From: Chalciporus piperatus
Taxonomy: Eukaryota > Basidiomycota > Agaricomycetes > Boletales > Boletaceae
NCBI GenBank assembly: GCA_038093975.1
Contig: JBBPTG010000050.1
Location: 62,001-126,000, forward strand
Length of the DNA stretch: 64,000 nt
Direction: 5' to 3'
Positions 37,171-48,516 of the stretch are shown here, piece by piece. Numbering within the stretch: position 1 is the first letter of the stretch; the number at the start of each line of letters is the position of its first letter. A program made the translations under genes and the position numbers. Below the pieces are notes generated by a model. That model made no database searches. It saw only the letters and a list, made by a program, of their open reading frames with translations, and was not told the DNA's origin.

Positions 37171-38622
37171 TCAGACTTCAGCATAGCTAAGCACTGTGAC
37201 TGCTATATATCAGTGATGCAAAAAAAATCAGTAAATCATTTCTGACAATTCAACAAAGATAGCCACGACCACAGTAACTAAGAACTAGTATTTCTATGTG
37301 CTCCTCTTTTTATTACTGGTCTTTGTCAAGACGGAAGAGGAATGCAAAATTCTGTTACATCGGTTGAGTGGAAACTATGTGGGAATCCTGTCACGCACCC
37401 GCTCAAGCTCAGCAGTTGGCTCTACCGCCTGTCGTTCAGTATCTTCGGTATTCCAAGTTGGTGTACTCATCCCTGATAGACCAACCAATGACCTCCAGGT
37501 GTTATTTCTTCAGTTGACAGGCAAGCGAATCCAAATAAAGACCTAGATGCCCTCGGAACCTTGAGTTGTTGACGAGTTACAGAAGGTTACAGACACAAAA
37601 CATATCTCCATCGAATTCCCCGAGCCTCCAGAATGGCAAGAATGGTGTTGCACGAACAGTTTGCATTATTGGTACTGGGAGTTTCCACAGACTCTGGCAA
37701 GGACCCTCGGGAAGGGAAGGAAGCGGCGAGTATGGCTTTATTGCTGGACCGTCGGCATCCCCAACCGATCCAGTTGCTAGAAATATTTGTGACACTTCCG
37801 TCATTAAGTCTCTCTACCAAAGTCGTTCGGTGTCGTCATCGAAAGGAGAGGGACGGAATTCGCGATGACAGTTTCAACTCCCACGAGCTTTCATTGCGGG
37901 GCGATGGAAAGGGGTACATAGGCTTCATTACCCGTCCAGACCCTGAACAGTTAAGTAAGTAGACACAGCCAGCAGCCTCGGCAATTGACGAGAGATAAGC
38001 ACACTTAGGGCTAAGCTCCGTTCGGAGAAGGTGCACAATTGGCGCCACGAGCGGAATTTCAACTTGAAACATACTCATTCCCTTGGCAGTGCGATCGACG
38101 AGAAGATCGGGAAAGCGGGCGCGCCGTGAGGGGACAAACCATGATGGATATTCCATACATGGACCTCTGAGATCCGACTCTTGTATGCTGGCGGCGTGCG
38201 CGGGGCAAGAAGGCGGGTGGAGTCGAACTTCGTGATCAGTGCAAGCATGGGCGGAAAAAAATAGATCAAACGCCACTATCTGATCTTACTTACCGGTCTA
38301 GGAGAGTTAAGGCGTTGGAATTGCGTTGGAGATCAATCGATCAACCAGCGGCGGTCCAGCGGCCCAGTGGGTGATTGTATCACTTTGACCAGCTTTGACC
38401 CAGTTTGAGTGTTGTTTGTTATCTGTATTACATATTTTGTTTGACCCGATCATGATCGTGCTCATGATCCGTTATGTTGAACCGTTTCTCAACGACCGCG
38501 ACCATCTCACACCACGACTGTCAATCGAATCATTGATGATACTGACATTGGAGCTACTAGGAACACTAGAGATAGTGTCTAGCGCATCGTGTTGGTGGTG
38601 ATAGAACTTACCAGGTCAGCCT
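37171..38622. repeat. Decayed repeat unit, copy A
   Basis: About 1.45 kb that reappears from 38628 with the same block order. Shared blocks include cttcagcatagctaag, taaatcatttctgaca, aactagtatttctat, ctctttttat, tactggtct, gaatgcaaaattct, atgtgggaatcc, gactctggcaagga, gatccagttgctag, agctttcattgcgggg, gaaacatactcattc, ggacaaaccatgatggatat, gatcttacttaccggtctag and tgatcatgatcgtgctc. Copies differ by many substitutions and indels, so the duplication is old. A minus-strand frame (37836-38276) has a homologous but differently broken counterpart in copy B. Confidence 0.8.
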
Positions 38623-38627
38623 TCAAG

Positions 38628-40060
38628 CTTCAGCCTTCAGCATAGCTAAGACATACGTATACCTTACTATCGATATCCGTAAATCATTTCTGACACTTCA
38701 ACAAAGATAAATCCTCGGCATCACAGTAACTGAGAACTAGTATTTCTATCTACCCCTCTTTTTATCAGATTATTACTGGTCTCTGTCAAGGGGTCCACTC
38801 CGTCGTCAGGCTCGAGGTCTTGCGTGATACGAGGTGCCAAGCAGGACGGTAGAAGGAATGCAAAATTCTTGAGTGGAGGCTATGTGGGAATCCCGCCACG
38901 CACATGAGCTCAGGAGTTGGCCCTGGTCAGCTTTGAGTTTTTGGCGGGTCCGAGTTTCCCCAAGCGGATAACGACGGCAAAGGGCGTGACACAGACTCTG
39001 GCAAGGAGACCCCAGCCTCCCAATCGATCCAGTTGCTAGCGATTGTGTGACGCGTCATCAAGGGTCTCTCTGCCAAAGTCGTTCGTTGTCGTCATCGAAG
39101 GGAGAGGGTTCGCAGTGACGGTTCTAACTCCCGCGAGCTTTCATTGCGGGGAGATGAAAGGGGGCGTTTGGTAGGCTTTACCCGTCCAGACCCTTCCAGA
39201 CCCTGAACAATTGAGACACAGCAAGCGGGCTCGGCGACCAACGAGAAATAGACACTGCTCGCGGTGACCTAAAGATAAGCCCCATACAGAGAACGTGCAT
39301 AACGCCACGTGCGGAGGTGGTCCAAATTTAACATGAAACATACTCATTCTCTTGGAAGTGCGATCGACGAGAAATCGAAGATCGGGAAAGCGGGCGTGAG
39401 GGGACAAACCATGATGGATATTCCATACATGGGCCTCTGAGATCCGGTTCTTGCATGCTGGTAGCGGACGCAGCAGGTACAGGCGGGTGGATCGAACTCC
39501 GCGATCCGGGAAAAACAGATCAAATACCACTCTATTTTTGCTCTATTTGATCTTACTTACCGGTCTAGGAGAGTTCAGGCCAAGGCGTCCAGCTTCCGTG
39601 CATACTGAGGGGTGATTGTGTCACTTTGAACCAGTTTGCGGTTGTTTGTATGCATATTACGTAATTTGTTTGACCTGATCATGATCGTGCTCGTGATTGT
39701 ATGTTGAACATATTTCCCAACAACCACGACGGTAAATCGAGTTGTAGATTATACTGACCTTGAAGAAACTACTAGGAATACCACTATCTTAGAGATAGTG
39801 CCGGAATCGTGCTTGAATGGTGCTGACAGAACGCTCGAAATACCAGTTCACAGACCACTCTCTCCCGCTCAAGCAGCCAATGAGTTACCTCCCCGCTTTG
39901 TGCAGTCGTATCCAGTGTTGAGCGATCATTATGAACCAATTAGACACTGATGCTATTCGCCCACTACTTGATCTCGTCCCGCTCGTCCTTGAAATGGTAT
40001 GTCTTGTAATCTGGACCTCGCGGCTAATTCTGTCCTTCTTCTAGCCATCTCCCCCTTCCT
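38628..40060. repeat. Decayed repeat unit, copy B
   Basis: Directly follows copy A in the same orientation (offset about 1,460 bp). Beyond the blocks shared with A, its 3' part (39580-40060) is shared with copy C: ccacgacggtaaatc, gttgtagattatactgacct, atcttagNgatagtg, tacctccccgctttgtgc, gtgttgagcgatca and attcgcccactact. A 48-nt intron-like sequence (39997-40044, gtatgt...ttctag) is conserved in B and C. Confidence 0.8.
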
Positions 40061-41089
40061 TGTCGAGAAGGCAGAACACGACCACGATCAAGGGAACATG
40101 GTGAAAGAAGTCGCCGAACGAGATGGCAAACACGACGGTGATGACGACATACCAAGCAACACCGGTCGCGACTCACGACGAGTCACACCAGAGACGATTG
40201 CTGAGATCGCACATCAAGACCAGTGCGAATATGCTGAGTACTCACTGGCACCAAGGCCGTCACCACCACCTATTACCCATCATGCAAAACCTGCCAACCC
40301 ACCGCGCCAAAATCAAATGAATCCACAAATATTAGCCGAACCTGTGCATAATCAAGAGCGTCATGCACAAACACGAATGTAACAATTCGGAGATTGATGG
40401 GGATGACCTGCACGGTGGTGACACGGAATTAACAATGACGGTAGCTTCAGGATTCGGCATCGTCTCTAGAAACGTGTACATACAATTGTTTTCTTGACAT
40501 TCAACCAACGCTGAGCAACCTTTGATAGATATCCCATTTTGTCGTCAACGGAGTCGGGGACTGGCGACTCCGCGCGCCGCTACGATTCTATACCATTGCT
40601 TCCCTTACTCATGTACTGCTAGCGTCTTTCACTAGCTAATACATACGTTGTTGAGCTCGACGAGGTTTCGCTGACAGAAGTTTATGCTCGAGCATAATTA
40701 TAAGTGGGTAATACAAAAGACGGCACTTTGAGCTCAGGATCGTCCTCTGGCGGGGTAAGCACCGTGGGTCAGACCTGGGGTTCTTTGCTCAAGACGAACA
40801 TACCCCCAATCCCTGAGTCAACAACACCAGCCAGTCTCGAACCAGACGTACTAGGAACCGGTCGGGCTGACACCCGAACCTTCCGCTTCGTTTTGGTCGC
40901 GGGGAGCTTCCCGGAAGCTTCCCACGACCAAAACGGCTGGGTCTACTCAGTCCAAGGACCGGTAAACCTGAAAATGGTTCAATGATAACATGAAACACAT
41001 GGGAATGGAGAAGACGCGTTCCAGAAGGAGTGAGGAGCATGATACGGTGGGCGTTTTGGAACCGTGCGCCGTCAGTACTCCGATGGCAC
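40061..41089. other. Gene-poor stretch inside the repeat region
   Basis: Short frames (40123-40320, 40704-40985) have no motif. The His/Pro/Gln-rich 39999-40382 frame overlaps the end of copy B and is probably decayed exon sequence. Confidence 0.3.
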
Positions 41090-41830
41090 AGGCTGACGCG
41101 ACGACATGAGGAATATCAAACCATACAGCTTGGAGATCTGTGCCTCTGGAACGGAGATCTATAATGAAATTCGCGTATTGATCGAACGCCTTAACTGTCC
41201 CATTTAGCTAATTACTTACCGATCTGGGAGAGTTAAGGCGTTGGGTATGATCGTAGGCCCCGCTTTGACGGACCTCATATCGCGTCGCCCATCCGTGGAC
41301 GTCCAAAGATTCGGCTTTCAATTCTCCTCGAAGGCTCGAAGCCAGAGCTTAATAGCACATATTCCGAGGTGGTTGTAGGTGATAGCTTCACTTTGAACGA
41401 GTTTGAGTGTTGTTTGTGTATGCGTTATGTAAGCTGTTTGCAGCGATCTGCTCGACATTGAACATCGTGACCGACGTTCGTCTCGACTATCCACACCCGA
41501 ACCACGACGGTAAATCAAGTTGTAGATTATACTGACCTTGGAACTACTAGGCATTTTACTATCTTAGCGATAGTGTCTAGCGTGTTTGAATGGTGATGAT
41601 AGAACCGATACCAGGTCATATCCTCTCAGGCCGCTCTCTCCTCGTTCAACCAGCCGATGATTTACCTCCCCGCTTTGTGCGGTCGTATTCAGTGTTGAGC
41701 GATCATACGAACCGATTGGAAACTGATCCTATTCGCCCACTACTAAAATTGATCTCGTCCCGCTTGAAATGGTATGTCTTGTACTCTGGACCTCGCGGCT
41801 GATTCCGTCCTTCTTCTAGCCATCTCCTCT
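41090..41830. repeat. Decayed repeat unit, copy C (partial)
   Basis: Matches the 3' half of copies A and B: cttaccgatctgggagagtt, gagtttgagtgttgtttgt, ccacgacggtaaatc, ttgtagattatactgacctt, tacctccccgctttgtgc. The same 48-nt intron-like sequence lies at 41772-41819. The exon before it stays open here and reads LPPRFVRSYSVLSDH; copy B has LPPRFVQSYPVLSDH followed by a frameshift. So the unit once contained a spliced gene of unknown family. Confidence 0.75.
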
Positions 41831-42441
41831 CCCTCCAATTGTTTCTCCCTCTCTCTCCCTTCACATTTTACACCATTTATTGCCTGGCTGGACCCACACA
41901 CTCGAATCATCATCATTCTGACGAGGTGTGCCTTGATCAGCACTCTCTTTGATATGTCCTCCCGGCACTTTTACCGGGCTTCCCTCGTGGCTATATCTCT
42001 TTTGTTGCACTGCCGGCGCCAACCGCTCCCATATTTCACGTTCCTGCGCCTCAAGCAGCCACAGCTGGTGCTTCTAATCCATTGGTTTATCTCAGCATTC
42101 AAATTGCAATTCCAAGATTACCAGTTCAGCCAACGTGATGGCGGTTTCCACGGCGGCGAACCATGAGCCCAAAGAGGATTCTATCCTTCTCCCGAATGTC
42201 CGCAGAACACCATTGTAAGCCCCCCTGGGATGACATTCCGGGTAAGCATCCGATGGACTAGTCCTTCTGGTGTCCCGATCCTACACCGCAAACTCGATCT
42301 GCGATCTGAAAACATTCCATCTGGTCATTGGGGCGACCGTGTTTGCCTCGCCAAAGCGTCCTAGGGGGGTAGACTAACATATTTAAACCCTCGGAGTATT
42401 CTTCCTATGCCCCATCTTCACTGAATCCCCCTCATCCTAAC
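41831..42441. other. Intergenic with TATA-like box before orphan gene
   Basis: No gene recognised. tatttaaa at 42380-42387 lies about 55 nt before the start codon of the orphan gene at 42442 and could be its core promoter. Confidence 0.35.
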
Positions 42442-43306
42442 ATGCCTTCCAAATCCCAGTGCGTATTTCACGTCTGACGGTCAACGTCAACTGACATCGT
42501 CGACTTCCTCCACCAGAGATACCCTGCTGGCTGGGTCTCACCGTCCCGACCTAGTCGGACACCTCCTTGAGGTGTATGAGACTCAGGTACGTGCGCCACA
42601 AGTTGGTCACATCGTTATCTAACCCCTAGTCCTCCAGGACGAAATTCGGCCTTTCATAGGCCATACACCTGTCCAGCGTGTTGATCCTGCCCCCGCTCGG
42701 CTTCCGCGGGTGGGGCGTTCATCGCGGGGGGTCTTGGTCCCCCAACCCCCATACACTACCTCCCACAGGGAGGAGTTCGAACGAAGCCCATCTATTCCGT
42801 TTAACCGGGATAACTGCGACTACGCAGGGGTACCTCTGACCGAGCTCCTCAACCAGGCCCGCGCACCTGTGCCGATCGAGCACGGGAACCTCCCATTTGA
42901 GGTGGGCCCCTCGACGGTCACATTCCGTCTCCTCGTAAGTCCTTCAGGTATATGATGCTCTTCCTGACTTAGCACATTTGCCGCAGTGGCCTGGCTATGA
43001 TGAGAAGGGCAAGACAATATCTCCCTTAAACTTCTCGAGCCCTCGTTGCCCCAAGCCACGAGCAAAAATTGGTCAAGAAATAGCTCTATTTGTCAAAGAG
43101 AAGTTTGAGGTGAGTCTAGGTCGCGCAAGCATAGCTTCGCGCCTTTAACACCACTTCAGGATTTTCAGGGCAAGGAAGGCGATGTTGAGGGTTGGAATGT
43201 CGCGAACGGCGACGTTCGATTCGAAGAGATTTGGGTAACCGCCCTTCACCACGTCTCTAGGGGTTCTTGGCAACCCGAGCTGCGCATGGTGCGGAGGCTC
43301 CAATAA
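42442..43306 (+). CDS. Five-exon orphan protein, 217 residues
   Basis: Model: exons 42442-42458, 42517-42586, 42638-42934, 42987-43109 and 43160-43306, all with GT-AG borders and consistent phase (17+70, 297, 123 and 147 nt), stop TAA at 43304-43306. The frame is assembled from short pieces, so simple ORF scans miss it. I do not recognise the family. Visible: MPSKSQ start, a helix-like LVGHLLEVYETQ, RVDPAPARLPRVGRSSRGVL, a segment with FNRDNCDYAGVPLTELLNQA, then VTFRLLWPGYDEKGKTI and PRAKIGQEIALFVKEKF, ending with a Trp-containing region (DVRFEEIWVTALHHVS). The middle (TVTFRLLWPGY) looks like a beta-rich domain. No signal peptide or membrane segment. It sits directly after the decayed repeats, so it may belong to an expanded accessory family. 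Confidence 0.65.
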
Positions 43307-43729
43307 CCACCTCACTTTTGACCATCAGCGATTCCCTCCTGACATTACTACATATACTTCGGACTGTCTTGTCTTACGCGATGTATGCCCTGTTCCCGTA
43401 GATGCCCATGATCCTAACTAGTGTACTCTAATACAACTCTAATAACACATTCCTGAGAAACACATTTGCGGAGTTCAAACAGTTTGATTACTACGAACAC
43501 TAGTCTAAGGTCAACACCAGAGGAGCCTGAGTACTAAGTTAGTAAGAGGAAGACGGCCCATTCGTACCATATCTGTCTGCATCAACTCCACAGAGTCGAC
43601 TCCTGACTCGGGCGCGGTAAGTCGCGTGTCATACTACTTCTTTGCTTTGATTCCGATCCACTTGATCAATGTCGAACGAAGCAGGCTAATGACGATCCTG
43701 TAGATCTGAGGAACACCTTCTGGCAAAGA
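43307..43729. other. Intergenic
   Basis: No gene seen between the orphan gene and QTRT2. Confidence 0.4.
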
Positions 43730-45698
43730 ATGGTATCCCACCCACCAACAACGGACGTCCGACCCCCCGAGGCCGACGCTTCGAACCCCGAGTCGATACG
43801 ATCATACCCCTCTCTGACGTTCACTCTCCCTACCCCCGAGTCGATCCCGAGATTTGGTCCCAGAACCGGTAAACTCGTGCTCACACGACCTCCGACGAAC
43901 GACGATCAGCACGATGAAAGCACGATGACGATCGAGATGGACACGCCCGACATCCTCGTCGGTACCTCCCGCGGTGTCGTTCCCCATTTCTCCCGGGATC
44001 ACACCAAGAGCTCTGATGCCATCCGATGGATAAACGTCCCCTTTGAATCGTTGTAAGTCACAGTGCGCCCTGAGGGTGGCCCCCTTGAGATGTGGAGTTG
44101 ATTCGTAGCTTAGCTTGGAACAGGTTCCTCCTATTCCGACATTACAGACGGGGACTCATCCACTCCATCGGTTCTTGGGATTCGATACGAAGAAACATAT
44201 GACGTCGCTTTGTTTGAGGAATCCGATGGATACGAGGGAGATGCCGCCGAATGGGAATACGTATGTGTCTGCCAACTGTGTGAGAGGAGTGAGAAAGGTA
44301 ATGCGTGTTCATATTCTTATATGTACGCCGCTTTCTCGATAGGCCATCGTCTGACGTGCGTTATTTATTGACTAGGTGACTACGACCGATTGGCGGAACT
44401 TTGTCTACAAAATGCAGCCGGATATCGTGTTCGCGCTCGCTGACACCCCATTCACGCCCCCTCCTCATTCTCAGAAACGCGTCACGAAGAGTATCGAACG
44501 CAGTGCAGCATGGGTCGCGGATATCCTTCGACCCGTGCCTGGCTATGACACTCTTCCATCATCAGACCGACAATCTCATACATCCCGCACAACTCGACAT
44601 CCCCTCAATATCTTCGTACACATGGCAGGAGGAACCTCGTTACCAGCTCGCGAAGCCTTTGCATACGGGCTACGCGAAAAACTTCACGGTCTTGAAGCAG
44701 CAGCTGTCAAACCTCTTCAGCGTCTCGACGACGGCATCACAGGGTACTCGTTCGACCTCGCCGTCTTGCGAGGTATCAAACCGAGTCCCAACACGTCGCA
44801 TCATCAAAGTCTACCAGACGATTTCTTACGACAGGAATGCCCGGAGATGTTACAACATCCCGAGGAGATCGCGGACGCTCTGACTCCCGGCAATTTGAGC
44901 CCTGTCCCGTCGAGCGCTTCGTCGATGGCTGAACCACCAATTCCGCCAAAGATCGAGTCTCTGCTGAGAGCGTCCCTAGGGGAACTCCCAGAATCCAAAC
45001 CACGTCTCGTGACGGGCATACGATCTCCCCACGAAATGCTGCGTCTCATCCGAGACATAGGCGTGGATATATTTGACGCCGGCTGGGCAATGAACGCTGC
45101 CAACCTTGGCGTTGCACTCGACTTTGTCTTCCCCGTGGCTCCGAACGAGGTGATAGGAACTGAGCGGAAGAGCCTAGGTCATAATCTGTACGACACCATC
45201 TATGCACACGGATTCGGTCGCCTTGCGGACAACTTTTACGGTGCCGGTGAAAATGCAGCAGTCGGCACCAGCGAGCGGCTCGTGTGCCCTTGTATTGCAT
45301 GTTCACCTCGCTCACCATCCTTACATATCCAACACAGCGCCATCGAAAAGCAGTCTTATGACGCTGTCGAAGAAGCAGCAGTTCGGTATGAGAAGCCTTA
45401 TAGTCGCGCATACATCCACCACTTGCTTCACACGCACGAGATGTCTGCACACACGCTCCTCGTGGCACATAACCTCGCGGTCGTTTCCGCGTTCTTGGCG
45501 GGGGTCAGAGGCGTATTGGTCGAGGGTGGGGAGGATCGCATGGCGCTCGAGGTGGAGAGATTCGAGTCTGCTTACGATGAGAGTGGGGAGTTGTACAACG
45601 CTGCAAAGGAAAACTGGGAGTTTGTAGACAAGGCGAGAGGGAAGGGAAGGTTAGCTAGAGAAAAGGGGAAGCAAGAAGAGAACGGTGAAGATGAGTGA
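43730..45698 (+). CDS. QTRT2: Queuine tRNA-ribosyltransferase accessory subunit 2
   Basis: Non-catalytic partner of the eukaryotic TGT heterodimer that inserts queuine at the wobble position of GUN-anticodon tRNAs. Exons 43730-44052, 44114-44297 and 44376-45698 join in phase to 609 residues. N-terminal part: DTPDILVGTSRGVVPHFSRD, as in QTRT2. Middle: MQPDIVFALADTPFTPPPHS and HMAGGTSLPAREAF. C-terminal zinc site: CPCIACSPRSPS, followed after a gap by YSRAYIHHLLHTHEMSAHTL, giving the Cys-Cys-Cys-His set. The sequence lacks the catalytic aspartate context of the QTRT1 subunit as far as I can see, in line with an accessory role. Two low-complexity insertions (near 44560 and 44890) are probably lineage-specific loops. 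An acidic/basic tail (EKGKQEENGEDE) ends the protein. Its QTRT1 partner is not in this window. Confidence 0.88.
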
Positions 45699-45989
45699 TA
45701 CGGAGGGAGGTGTACCGCCGTCGTCGTCGGGATTCCTACCACGTTGCTTTCTTGCAAGAACCATTAGGCGGGGGATGTTTGGCTCAGCGCGGATATTTTG
45801 CTCAGACTTGTGAGGGTAAAGTGATAGAAAATAGAGAATCAAGCGTTGGATCCGAAACTCTACATGACGCCGTATCTCGTCTGTCCCTAAAAAAACAGGC
45901 AATTAGTGTATGCAGGGTAACCGAAGTGAAAAACTACCTTGTGCACCAACAAGCATCGCTCTGCTCGTTTCGGAGAACGTATGTATGTT

Positions 45990-46412
45990 CTAGTGGTGTG
46001 CCTGTGCCTCCTTCTCCTTGGCGATCTCCTCGATCCATGGGTTCCGAGGGTCCTTTGCGTAGGCTTCCGCTGCAAAAGGGTGAGGGACGTAATGGAGAGG
46101 AAGGAGCTGGAAACATACAGCGGATCCCCATGGCGTTCATCTGCCAGACCAAGTAGTAGGTGATCCCGGAAGCGTAGATGAATGGAGCCATGGGCTTGAA
46201 GACCTGTGTCGGTTACGACGTGTGATACATGTTGCGAGACCCGCAGAAGTCAACGGATGACGAGGCACGTAGAATGAAAGGGTTTCAGAGAGAACCAAGG
46301 GGCCGCCATGAATGAGAAATATGAACGAGAAAGACGTTAGCGCCAATTCATGGACGGTGACTTGGTTGACACGTACGGGTGTGGCCCAACGACGCTTGAA
46401 GAAGCCAAACAT
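45990..46412 (-). CDS. ATP18: ATP synthase subunit J (mitochondrial F1Fo)
   Basis: Small membrane subunit of the Fo dimer interface. Three exons: 46412-46377, 46203 to about 46121, and a last exon ending at 45990, giving about 66 residues. Sequence features: short basic head MFGFFKRRWATP, then FKPMAPFIYASGITYYLVWQ, a single membrane helix, and the C-terminal KDPRNPW motif typical of fungal Atp18, with a Lys/Glu-rich end. Phase agrees at both introns. It is too small and fragmented to stand out as an ORF. Confidence 0.85.
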
Positions 46413-46627
46413 GATTTTTGCGAGAAAGGGATCGAGCTGGATGATTTTGGATGAGTTAGACCAACTTCAATAGGTCGAGGGACTCACTTGTCCGGAGAGT
46501 GAGGTAGAGTGTTACAACCGTGGATGAAACCGGAAAATGGTGTCGCTGGTAATGGTATGTCGTTCCCACGTTTGTTTTCTCCGTATGCTACTTCCTAGGG
46601 GTCGAGCGTAAAAGGCAACTCCACGCG

Positions 46628-47594
46628 ATGCTCAGACAGTGCACTCGTCGTCGAAAGACTGTATCTGTCTCATCTCTTCAAGTTCCTGGTGGTCACCGCC
46701 AGTTTTCATCGACGGTGTGGAGGGGGAAGATAATAGATCATTACTCGACGCTCTCAGTCCCGCGGAATGCTACCAAGGCACAGATCAAGGTACCTACCAT
46801 CACGTCCACCCATTCCTTGCTAATCACATTGTACTCCGGCTCGTTAGACCAGCTACTATCAGGTGAGAAGGTGACGGAGCGTTCGGAATCGTACAGCTGA
46901 CAGCGTCATAGCTGAGTAAGAAGTATCACCCCGATGCCGCAAAGGACAACGCTTCACAAGTCAAGTTTCACGCTGTGAGCGAAGCATATGCAACCCTAGG
47001 GGACGACCGAAAACGGTGCGCACTCTGCGATACCGGCTCGCTCACGATTCCCTGCTTACCCACCCTCCCAGGCGTGAATACGACCGTACCCTCGGATCTC
47101 CCCACCATTCTTCAAATCACCCAGGTCAACATCCCCAAGCGACGACCACCCGACAACAATCTGGTTTCAAAAACTCCTGGCCAAACCATCCCAGAAATCG
47201 CCAACAACGGGATTCCACGACCGGTCATGCTCCTTACGACCACGGCCGTTCAGGAAACTATACATTCCATCGACATCCAACAGGACCCCAAGCCTCACAA
47301 TCGGATCCATTTATGAATCCTTTCGTGCATAGAGCAACAGGCAAGGCTCGCACCCAAGGACCTCAGTCGAATACTACGCAACACGGTGGTGCGTATCAGG
47401 GCGCCAGCTCTACACATTGGGAGGCTTGGAATAGCGAGGGGAGAAATCGCTCGTCATCTAATCAACGACGACCACGAGATGAATCGAATCCGGAGAGTGG
47501 GACGTTGCGGGCACTTGGTGCGTCTGGACTTGTTGGTGTTATCATGCTTGTCGCCACTGTGATCGGAGGTAGTTCCGGGGGACACTATAGATGA
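46628..47594 (+). CDS. Mitochondrial J-domain (DnaJ-like) membrane protein
   Basis: Hsp70 co-chaperone. Exons 46628-46789 (162 nt), micro-exon 46848-46862 (15 nt), 46912-47015 (104 nt) and 47072-47594, total 267 residues, all in phase. The N-terminus is basic ([11 protein letters not shown]...FSSTVWRG) and looks like a mitochondrial presequence. The J domain starts [18 protein letters not shown], passes through the micro-exon (TSYYQ) to [13 protein letters not shown] with the essential HPD, and ends in the conserved RREYDRTL. A long Asn/Gln/His/Ser-rich linker follows. Near the C-terminus [18 protein letters not shown] is a predicted membrane helix. Fungal J-proteins with this layout sit in the mitochondrial inner membrane; the exact orthologue is not assigned. 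Confidence 0.85.
46848..46862 (+). other. 15-nt micro-exon of the J-protein gene
   Basis: accagctactatcag is flanked by ...cgttag and gtgaga. It codes for TSYYQ and restores the conserved helix II of the J domain between AQIK and LSKKYHPD. Confidence 0.75.
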
Positions 47595-47955
47595 AGGTTG
47601 TACTTATCATTATCATATTTACGCGGATACCCTACTTTCCAAGCTATGGAAGCCTGGACGGTGTCATCTTTTGTAATCGAGAGCGCGATCGGCGTGCAGG
47701 ATGCCAATCCCAGAGGCCGCTCGGATGACCGACGCCTCACTGAACCCATACGTGCTCCCGCAGTAAGTAACATGTACATTTTCTGATGTTTATGATCTAT
47801 CATACAGTGCATACGACAACACAAGCAACAATGCAATCCTTAGTATTGTACTTGAAATGCAACGCACAGCATCATTTGGTGCCCACGAAACCCTCCGTAA
47901 CAATCAGCCACATTGAACGGATGGTAGCCGAGAAATTGTAGGAACGACCGTCTTC
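47595..47955. other. Intergenic
   Basis: No gene seen; it lies between the 3' ends of the J-protein gene and the Cyt-like remnant. Confidence 0.4.
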
Positions 47956-48510
47956 CTACCTAAGGGGTGGCCTACGGGAGACTAAGAAATTCCTCGTGGT
48001 AATGGACCGAATGCCCCGCCACGATGTCTCGTCGTGGATGTCTTCCGTCAACTTGACAACAATCACAAGGCTATAGAAGTCAGCGGGAACCTTGGGGTCA
48101 TGGAATGCGAACTGGACTCTGTACTCCCAGGAACTCTTGGACCCATCCTCGGACTTGCTGAAGGACATCCAACCACTTTCCTTCGCACTCAGATCCAAGA
48201 ACGTAGCTTCAACAGTGTTCTTTAAAGCAGACTCAACCTCTTCGGACAAGACGACATTGAGATCTTTGGTAAAATCTCCTATCACCGTGGCGATATTGAT
48301 CGTCCCAGCGTGGTGTTGAGCGATCGTGTTCGAGTTCACCGTGTCGAAAGTCAGGTCAATGTCTGAGAAGGTATGCCATCAGTGGGAAATAATCCTAATG
48401 GTCAAAGTTGCCATCACCCGGGTAACCATTGACAGCGTCAAGGAAGGCTTTCCGGTCAAACCAAACGTGTCCGTCACTCACAACAACGTGGTGGCCAGAA
48501 AACTTTGCGA
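47956..48510 (-). pseudogene. Cyt/volvatoxin-like protein fragment, 5' end lost
   Basis: The last exon (about 47956-48364) has a pattern, SEEVESALKNTVEATF then SGWMSFSKSEDGS with an aromatic/Tyr-containing strand (WEYRVQFAFHD), that resembles the C-terminal part of the Cyt/volvatoxin family of membrane-active proteins. A 55-nt GT-AG intron (gtgatgg...ttctcag) links it in phase to a preceding exon piece with VSDGHVWFDRKAFLDAVNG (near 48420-48490). No start codon or further exon is recognisable upstream; instead, from 48517 the same strand carries a fragment of the proteasome gene RPT6. The locus therefore looks truncated and non-functional. Family assignment rests on pattern similarity only, without a computed alignment. 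Confidence 0.4.
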
Positions 48511-48516
48511 CCTGCT

